A stretch of DNA of 64,000 nt from Rhizobiales bacterium 2SD (GTDB taxonomy: Bacteria; Pseudomonadota; Alphaproteobacteria; Rhizobiales; Beijerinckiaceae). Below the pieces are notes generated by a model. The model ran no database searches, was not told the origin of the DNA, and saw only the letters and a program-made list of their open reading frames with translations. Both the position numbers and the translations under genes were made by a program. Location: the NCBI GenBank assembly GCA_005502805.1, contig SCMY01000012.1:149837-213836 (forward strand), read 5' to 3'. The first letter of the stretch is position 1; each line of letters opens with the position of its first letter. Positions 58,589-64,000 of this stretch are shown piece after piece.

Positions 58589-59731
58589 ATGACGAACGCT
58601 CTCGATGGAATCCTGGTGGTGGCGCTGGAGCAGGCCGTGGCCGCTCCGCTGGCGAGTTGCCGGCTCGCCGATGCCGGCGCCCGCGTTATCAAGTTGGAGC
58701 GCGAGGAAGGCGATTTCTCGCGCGGCTATGACGACTATGCCGCGGGCCTCTCCTCCTATTTCGTCTGGATCAATCGCGGCAAGGAATCCTGCCGGGTCGA
58801 CCTCAAGGACAAGGCGGACCTTGCCTTGGTCGAGGCGATGCTGGCCGAGGCGGACGTCTTCATCCAGAACTTCGCCCCTGGCGCCACCGACCGGCTCGGC
58901 ATCGGCAGCGAGGCTTTGCGCAAGCGCCACCCCAGGCTGATCACCTGCGACATCTCCGGCTATGCGCCGGGCACGCCGCACTACACCAAGAAGGCCTATG
59001 ACCTCCTGATCCAGGCGGAAGCCGGCCTTGCCGCCGTCACCGGCAGCCCCGACTCCGGGCCAACGCGGATCGGCATCTCGATCGCCGACATCGCCACCGG
59101 CAACGCCGCCTATGCCGCGATCCTCGAGGCGTTGATCCGGCGCGGGCGCACCGGCGAAGGCTCGCGCATCCAACTCTCGCTGTTCGACACCGTCGCCGAT
59201 CTGATGAACGTGCCCTATCTGACGCGGCGCTATGGCGGGATCGAGCCGCCGCGCCTCGGCCTGGCCCACCCCTCGATCGCGCCCTATGGCGTCTTCCGTC
59301 TCGCCGATGCCGAGGTGCTGATCTCGATCCAGAGCGAGCGCGAATGGCAGATCCTGGCCCGCGACGTGCTGGGCGATTCCAGCCTTCTCGACGATCCGCG
59401 CTTCGCCAATAACGTGCTGCGCGTGCGCAACCGCCCTGCCCTCGATGCCGCGATACAGGCGATCCTGATCAGCCTCTCCTACGCCGAGACCGCAGCCGGG
59501 CTCGACGCTGCCCGCATCGCCTATGGCACGGTCTCGACGATGGCCGACCTGATCGACCATCCGGCCGCGACCGCCCTGCCGGTCCCGACGCCGAACGGCC
59601 CGATCGAGGTGTTGGCGCCGCCGGTGCTGGTCGACGGCCAGCGCGTGCCGATGCGGGCGCCCCCCGGCCTCGGCGAGCATGACGAAAAGCTGCGTCGCGA
59701 GTTTGCAGCGAAGGCAGCGCGATCAGCCTGA
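58589..59731 (+). CDS. CaiB/BaiF family (class III) CoA-transferase
   Basis: A 380-residue CoA-transferase. DGILVVALEQAVAAPLASCR and GARVIKLEREEGDFSRGYDD open the protein. NRGKESCRVDLKDKADLALV and ISIADIATGN follow, the latter containing the aspartate that carries the acyl intermediate. RRGRTGEGSRIQLSLFDTVA is the next block. The enzyme activates a carboxylic acid with CoA taken from another acyl-CoA. First gene of the three-gene catabolic operon; the ACAD gene starts two bases after its stop. Confidence 0.87.
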   Translation: MTNALDGILVVALEQAVAAPLASCRLADAGARVIKLEREEGDFSRGYDDYAAGLSSYFVWINRGKESCRVDLKDKADLALVEAMLAEADVFIQNFAPGATDRLGIGSEALRKRHPRLITCDISGYAPGTPHYTKKAYDLLIQAEAGLAAVTGSPDSGPTRIGISIADIATGNAAYAAILEALIRRGRTGEGSRIQLSLFDTVADLMNVPYLTRRYGGIEPPRLGLAHPSIAPYGVFRLADAEVLISIQSEREWQILARDVLGDSSLLDDPRFANNVLRVRNRPALDAAIQAILISLSYAETAAGLDAARIAYGTVSTMADLIDHPAATALPVPTPNGPIEVLAPPVLVDGQRVPMRAPPGLGEHDEKLRREFAAKAARSA

Positions 59732-59732
59732 G

Positions 59733-60896
59733 ATGAGCATGACAACCGAACACGATCACACCGACATTCGCGAGGCGGTCGCGAAGCTGTGCGCCGATTT
59801 CCCCGGCGAGTACTGGCGCAAGCTCGACCGCGAGATGGCCTATCCGACTGAGTTCGTGACGGCGCTGACGGAAAGCGGCTTCCTCTCGGCGCTGATCCCG
59901 GAGGAGTACGGCGGCGCTGGCCTCACCCTCTCGGCGGCGGCGGTGATCATGGAGGAGATCCAGCGCCAGGGCTGCAATGGTGGCGCCTGCCATGCCCAGA
60001 TGTATGTGATGGGCACCGTGCTGCGCCACGGCAGCGCCGAGCAGAAGCAGCGCTACCTGCCGAAGATCGCCTCGGGCGAGCTCAGGCTGCAGGCCTTCGG
60101 CGTCACCGAGCCGACCAGCGGCACCGACACCACGGCGCTGCGCACCACCGCACGCCGCGAGGGCGACCATTACATCGTCAACGGCCAGAAGATCTGGACG
60201 AGCCGGGCGGCGCAGTCCGACCTGATGCTGCTGCTCGCCCGCACCACGCCGCGCGACCAGGTCGCGAAGCGCACCGACGGGCTCTCGGTCTTCATCCTCG
60301 ACATGCGCGAGGCCTTGAAGGACGGCCTCACCATCCGGCCGATCCGCACGATGATGAACCACGCCACCACCGAGGTCTTCTTCGACAACGTCAAGGTGCC
60401 GGCCACGAACCTCGTCGGCGAGGAGGGCAAGGGCTTCCGCTACATCCTTTCGGGCATGAACGCCGAGCGCATCCTGATCGCGGCCGAATGCGTCGGCGAC
60501 GCGAAATGGTTCATCGACAAGGCCTCGAACTACGCGAAAGAGCGCCAGGTCTTCGGCCGGCCGATCGGCCAGAACCAGGGCATCCAGTTCCCGATTGCCA
60601 AGGCCTACGCCAATATGCGCGCCGCCGAATTGATGGTGCGCGAGGCGATCCGGCTCTACGAGGCCGGCGCCAATCCCGGCGCCGAGGCCAACATGGCCAA
60701 GATGCTGGCGGCGGATGCCTCCTTCGAAGCGGCCAATGCCGCCATCCAGACCCATGGCGGCTTCGGCTTCGCCGAGGAATACGACATCGAGCGCAAGTTC
60801 AGGGAGACGCGGCTCTATCAGGTCGCGCCGATTTCGACCAACCTGATCCTGTCCTATCTCGCCGAGCATGTGCTCGGCATGCCGAGAAGCTATTGA
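59733..60896 (+). CDS. Acyl-CoA dehydrogenase, short-chain/branched type
   Basis: A 387-residue flavoprotein dehydrogenase. FGVTEPTSGTDTTALRTTAR and NGQKIWTSRAAQSDLMLLLA are FAD/substrate blocks. QTHGGFGFAEEYDIERKF is near the C-terminus. The usual catalytic Glu of YEGT is absent (LYQVAPIS at that place). Glu in GMNAERILIAAE occupies the position of the isovaleryl-CoA dehydrogenase base. So a branched or dicarboxylic acyl-CoA is likely. ATG at 59733 (or 59739) directly follows the CoA-transferase stop. Confidence 0.83.
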   Translation: MSMTTEHDHTDIREAVAKLCADFPGEYWRKLDREMAYPTEFVTALTESGFLSALIPEEYGGAGLTLSAAAVIMEEIQRQGCNGGACHAQMYVMGTVLRHGSAEQKQRYLPKIASGELRLQAFGVTEPTSGTDTTALRTTARREGDHYIVNGQKIWTSRAAQSDLMLLLARTTPRDQVAKRTDGLSVFILDMREALKDGLTIRPIRTMMNHATTEVFFDNVKVPATNLVGEEGKGFRYILSGMNAERILIAAECVGDAKWFIDKASNYAKERQVFGRPIGQNQGIQFPIAKAYANMRAAELMVREAIRLYEAGANPGAEANMAKMLAADASFEAANAAIQTHGGFGFAEEYDIERKFRETRLYQVAPISTNLILSYLAEHVLGMPRSY

Positions 60897-60901
60897 GCCC
60901 A

Positions 60902-61741
60902 ATGGATATCGACCATCTGAAATCCTGGATCGGCAAGACCGAAGAGGCTTCCGACCTGATCACGCCGCGACTTGTGGCCAGCTATGAGGCGACCTTCGCG
61001 CCGCATCTGGCGCCCTATGCCCCAGGAGAAGCGCCGCTCGCTTTGCACTGGTGCCTCGCGCCGCCGATCTCGCCGATGGCCGCGCTCGGCCGGGACGGAC
61101 ATGCCGCCAAGGGTGAGTTCCTGCCGCCGGTCGCGCTGCCGCGCCGGATGTGGGCCGGCGGGCGCATCGAGACCATCGCGCCCTTGCGAACCGGCGACGA
61201 GGTCACCCGCCATTCGACCATCGGCGACGTCTCCTACAAGGACGGCCGCAGCGGCCCGCTCTGCTTCGTCGCCGTCGATCATGAGTTGGTCACGGAACGC
61301 GGCGTCGCGCTGCGCGAGCGCCACAACATCGTCTATCGCGAGGCGGCCAGGCCCGGTGCCGAGCCGCCGCCTGCGCCGGTTCCGGCCGAGCCGCGCCCGG
61401 CTGACCTGAGCTGGGCGGTCGAGGCCGATCCGGTACTGCTGTTCCGCTATTCGGCGATCACCTTCAACGGCCACCGCATCCACTACGACCAGCCCTATGT
61501 CACCGGCGTCGAAGGCTATGCCGGCCTCGTTGTGCACGGGCCGATCCAGGCGACGCTGATCATGAATATCATCGCCACCCTCTCCGGCGGCGAACCGATC
61601 CGGCTCGACTATCGCGGGCTCGCACCGCTGATCGCCGGCGAGGCCTTCCAGGTGAAGGCGAAGCGGCTGGACGACGGCGCCATCGCCGCCTGGACGGAAG
61701 GCGCCGACGGGCGCGTGCGGATGGAGGGCGTGAGCCGCTGA
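60902..61741 (+). CDS. MaoC-like hydratase (mesaconyl-CoA hydratase-like)
   Basis: A 279-residue double-hotdog protein. The N-terminal half (LKSWIGKTEEASDLITPRLV) is a MaoC N-terminal domain. The C-terminal half has LFRYSAITFNGHRIHYDQPY, the R-x-S-x-x-(T/S)-x-N-x-H hydratase signature, and GLVVHGPIQATLI. The size and order are those of mesaconyl-C4-CoA hydratases and fungal/bacterial FAS1-like hydratases. It hydrates the enoyl-CoA made by the ACAD five bases upstream. Start ATG 60902. Repeat copy 4 follows the stop. Confidence 0.8.
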   Translation: MDIDHLKSWIGKTEEASDLITPRLVASYEATFAPHLAPYAPGEAPLALHWCLAPPISPMAALGRDGHAAKGEFLPPVALPRRMWAGGRIETIAPLRTGDEVTRHSTIGDVSYKDGRSGPLCFVAVDHELVTERGVALRERHNIVYREAARPGAEPPPAPVPAEPRPADLSWAVEADPVLLFRYSAITFNGHRIHYDQPYVTGVEGYAGLVVHGPIQATLIMNIIATLSGGEPIRLDYRGLAPLIAGEAFQVKAKRLDDGAIAAWTEGADGRVRMEGVSR

Positions 61742-61745
61742 AGGG

Positions 61746-61853
61746 CGTCATTCTCGGACGGAGCGAAGCGCAGATCCGAGAATCTCAGGACGAGAAGGCG
61801 CCGATAGCAGCCTCCTCCGGCCTGAGATGCTCGGGTCAAGCCCGAGCATGACG
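61746..61853. repeat. Dispersed double-hairpin repeat, copy 4
   Basis: Hairpins ATTCTCGGA/TCCGAGAAT (61750-61758/61775-61783) and ATGCTCGGG/CCCGAGCAT (61827-61835/61841-61849), bounded by CGTCAT and ATGACG. It is longer between the hairpins than copies 1 and 2. It ends the CoA-transferase operon and may double as its transcription end. Confidence 0.75.
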
Positions 61854-61922
61854 TTTATCCCCGTGTCACGGTCCTGCCATGGTGCTAGCGTCTGTCGCAG
61901 CACCTTGCTTCAGGAGCCGATG

Positions 61923-63878
61923 ATGGACCGCGCCCCCCGTTTCAGCCGCCGCGATACGCTCAAGGCCGGGGCCGCCATCGCCGCGGCGGGAGCGCTAACC
62001 GATCCTCTCGCCGCCCAGGCGCCAGCCAGGCTCAAGCTCCGGCTGCTGGAGACCAGCGACCTCCACGTCAACGTCGTGCCCTACGACTACTTCCGCGACG
62101 CGCCGGACGACACGGTCGGCCTCGCCAAGACGGCGAACCTGATCAAGGCGGCGCAGGCGGAGGCGAGGAACAGCCTGCTCTTCGACAATGGCGACTTCCT
62201 GCAGGGGTCCTCGCTCGGCGATTTTGTCGCCTACAAGAAGGGGCTGAAGGCCGGCGAGACCCATCCGATGATCGCCGCGATGAACGCCCTGCCCTATCAG
62301 TGCGGCACGCTCGGCAACCACGAATTCAACTACGGGCTCGACTTTCTCGAGCACGGCCTCGCCCGCGCCGAGTTCCCGATCGTCTGCGCCAATGTCGACC
62401 GCGTCGGCGGCGGCACGCTGATCGAGCCCTGGCGCATCTTCGAGCAGAGCTTCGAGGACGAGGCCAGCACCAAGCATGTCCTCAACATCGCGGTGATCGG
62501 CTTCGTGCCGCCGCAGATCATGCAGTGGGACAAGGGCAATCTCGACCGCAAGGTGACCGCGACCGACATCGTCGACGCCGCGCAGAAATACCTGCCGGAG
62601 ATCGCGCAGGCGCATCCCGACCTCACCATAGCGCTCTGCCATTCCGGCATCGCCGGCGGCGAGCGCAAGGGCGGCGAGGAGAACGCGGCGCTGCATCTGG
62701 CCAAGCTCGACGGCATCGATGTCGTCCTGACCGGCCACCAGCACCTCGTCTTCCCCGGCGGCAAGGCCTTCGACGGCATTCCCGGCGTCGACAACAAGAA
62801 GGGCTCGCTGCACGGCAAGCCGGCCTGCCAGCCCGGCTTCTGGGGCTCGCATGTCGGCATCGTCGACCTCGAGCTGGAGAAGCGCGACGGGCGCTGGCGC
62901 ATCGCCGACTTCAAGGTCGATCCCAAGGCGATCTATGAGCGCACGCCCGACCGCAAGATCGTGCCCAAGGCGGAAGTGGAAGCCGCCGTGCTCGCCACGG
63001 TGAAAGCCGATCATGAGGCGACGCTGAGCTATATGCGCGAGCCGGTCGGCACGACCAGCGCGCCGATCAACAGCTACTTCGCCCTCGTCGCCGACGATCC
63101 GTCGGTGCAGATCGTGGCCGAGGCGCAGATCGCCTATGCCAAGCCCTTGATGGCGCAGACGCCGCACAAGGATCTGCCCGTCCTCTCCGCCGCCGCTCCG
63201 TTCAAGTCCGGCGGGCGCGGGGGGCCGGCCTACTTCACCGACATCCCGGCCGGTCCGATCGCGATCAAGAACATCGCCGATATCTATCTCTACCCGAACA
63301 CGGTGCAGATCGTGAAAGTCACCGGCGCGCAATTGCGCGAATGGCTGGAGCGCTCGGCCGGTATCTTCAACCGGATCGACGTCGCCAGGACCGATGAGCA
63401 GCCGCTGATCAACCCGGGCTTCCTGGCCTTCAATTTCGACGTGATCGACGGCGTCACCTACCGGATCGATGTGACGCAAGCCTCGCGCTACGACCTCGAC
63501 GGCAAGCTGGTCGCGCCCGACGCCCACCGCATCGTCGACCTCGCCTTCCAGGGCAAGCCGATCGACGGATCAGCCGAGTTCATCGTCGTCACCAACAATT
63601 ACCGCGCCACCGGCGGCGGCAATTTCCCGGGCACCAAGACGACGGTGGTGCTGGAAGCGCCCGATCTCAACCGCGACGTGATCGTGCGCTACATCATCGA
63701 GAAGAAGACGATCAACCCGGCAGCCGACGGCAACTGGTCGCTGAAGCCGCTGCCGGCCAATGTCAACGTCACCTTCCCGACCGCACCTGCCGCCGCCAGT
63801 AAGAGGCCGGGGACGCTGAAGGCGCAACCGGTCGGCGATGCCGGCGAGGGCTTCGTGAAATACCGGCTGGGTGGCTGA
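61923..63878 (+). CDS. cpdB: 2',3'-cyclic-nucleotide 2'-phosphodiesterase/3'-nucleotidase
   Basis: A 651-residue exported phosphohydrolase. RFSRRDTLKAGAAIAAAGAL is a twin-arginine signal. The metallophosphatase domain holds LLETSDLHVNVVPYDY, LFDNGDFLQGSSLGD, CGTLGNHEFNYG, ALCHSGIAGGE and VLTGHQHLVFPGG. The C-terminal 5'-nucleotidase domain has PVLSAAAPFKSGGRGGPAYF, NTVQIVKVTGAQLREWLERS and TNNYRATGGGNFPG. Together these fit CpdB, which recovers phosphate and nucleosides from cyclic nucleotides in the periplasm. Tat export differs from the Sec signal of E. coli CpdB. ATG 61923 has GGAG at a good spacing; 61920 is too close. Confidence 0.87.
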   Translation: MDRAPRFSRRDTLKAGAAIAAAGALTDPLAAQAPARLKLRLLETSDLHVNVVPYDYFRDAPDDTVGLAKTANLIKAAQAEARNSLLFDNGDFLQGSSLGDFVAYKKGLKAGETHPMIAAMNALPYQCGTLGNHEFNYGLDFLEHGLARAEFPIVCANVDRVGGGTLIEPWRIFEQSFEDEASTKHVLNIAVIGFVPPQIMQWDKGNLDRKVTATDIVDAAQKYLPEIAQAHPDLTIALCHSGIAGGERKGGEENAALHLAKLDGIDVVLTGHQHLVFPGGKAFDGIPGVDNKKGSLHGKPACQPGFWGSHVGIVDLELEKRDGRWRIADFKVDPKAIYERTPDRKIVPKAEVEAAVLATVKADHEATLSYMREPVGTTSAPINSYFALVADDPSVQIVAEAQIAYAKPLMAQTPHKDLPVLSAAAPFKSGGRGGPAYFTDIPAGPIAIKNIADIYLYPNTVQIVKVTGAQLREWLERSAGIFNRIDVARTDEQPLINPGFLAFNFDVIDGVTYRIDVTQASRYDLDGKLVAPDAHRIVDLAFQGKPIDGSAEFIVVTNNYRATGGGNFPGTKTTVVLEAPDLNRDVIVRYIIEKKTINPAADGNWSLKPLPANVNVTFPTAPAAASKRPGTLKAQPVGDAGEGFVKYRLGG

Positions 63879-63891
63879 GGCCTTTCCCTCC

Positions 63892-64000
63892 TCAGAATCT
63901 GACTTCGACTTTACCTTTGAGAGCGTGGTCTCGGGAGCGTTCTGCGATTGCGGCTGAGTAGGTGAGGCCGATTGCGGTTGCGGAGGAGATGCGCCAGTCG
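63892..64000 (-). CDS. C-terminal end of an autotransporter beta-barrel protein
   Basis: Read leftward from the window edge, 35 codons end at TGA (63892-63894). The tail alternates polar and hydrophobic residues (ATAIGLTYSAAIAERSRDHA) and finishes LKGKVEVRF, with a terminal aromatic residue. This is the form of the last strands of autotransporter and other outer-membrane barrels, where the final Phe is recognised by the BAM complex. The rest lies outside the window, so the passenger is unknown. Confidence 0.55.
   Translation of the reverse strand, partial: DWRISSATAIGLTYSAAIAERSRDHALKGKVEVRF

Noticed and set aside
35561..61853. CRISPR array or IS ends in the dispersed palindromes
   Set aside because: No regular spacers, copies are kilobases apart, and no transposase or target-site duplication was found.

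Overview
The window is a stretch of chromosome, by eye about two-thirds G+C, from an alphaproteobacterium. The gene families point to Hyphomicrobiales/Rhizobiales, and the general look is Bosea-like. Supporting this are several branched-chain-amino-acid-type (HAAT) and tripartite tricarboxylate (TctC/Bug) uptake systems, nadA-nadB behind a NadQ-type regulator, FCD-type GntR and LysR regulators, and dispersed palindromic intergenic repeats of the rhizobial kind. The genus is an inference. I saw no rRNA, tRNA, CRISPR array, transposase or prophage. Coding density is high and no gap exceeds about 250 bases.

Layout. 1-5.5 kb: housekeeping genes and transport (FAD-oxidase fragment, RNA uracil methyltransferase, cysteine synthase, MOSC protein, SLC1 symporter, small membrane protein). 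5.5-11 kb: SLC13 permease and CorA, then a chemoreceptor. 11-17.5 kb: two SDR enzymes, a methyltransferase, an acyl-CoA dehydrogenase, the Sua5/TsaC tRNA-modification enzyme and a LysR regulator. 17.6-20.8 kb: a GntR regulator overlapping an unrecognised 462-residue enzyme-like gene, followed by an orphan TctC binding protein. 20.8-23.8 kb: AcuI-like reductase, MFS permease, VOC protein and a probable 44-residue small gene. 23.9-30.6 kb: a six-gene catabolic operon (PdxA-like dehydrogenase, TctC-TctB-TctA, macro-domain protein, DapA-like lyase) with a divergent GntR regulator. 30.6-32.3 kb: HlyD-type fusion protein and its small membrane partner.

32.4-41.0 kb is the most coherent pathway: a LysR regulator, a shikimate-dehydrogenase-like enzyme, a complete HAAT ABC importer, and a fused 3-dehydroshikimate dehydratase/HPPD-like protein (QuiC type). 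Together they read as uptake of shikimate or quinate and its conversion to protocatechuate. 41-45.8 kb: quinone-reductase-like gene, HxlR regulator, Tat-exported metallo-beta-lactamase-fold protein, LysR regulator, zinc alcohol dehydrogenase. 45.8-49.4 kb: de novo NAD genes nadB and nadA with nadQ and a twin operator. 49.5-51.3 kb: divergent MFS permease and Lrp/AsnC regulator. 51.3-61.7 kb: methyltransferase, aldehyde dehydrogenase and a second HAAT importer, divergent from a CoA-transferase/acyl-CoA dehydrogenase/MaoC-hydratase operon. This pair probably takes up and degrades an organic acid that I cannot name. 61.9-64 kb: a Tat-exported CpdB-type nucleotidase and the tail of an autotransporter barrel.

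The most notable pattern is that in three importer operons a strong palindrome or a dispersed double-hairpin repeat sits directly after the binding-protein gene and before the membrane genes. Other points of interest are the twin NadQ-type operator, the altered cation-site residues in the SLC1 symporter, non-canonical ATPase signatures in the second ABC importer, a macro-domain gene inside a catabolic operon, and the unrecognised gene at 18.4-19.7 kb.
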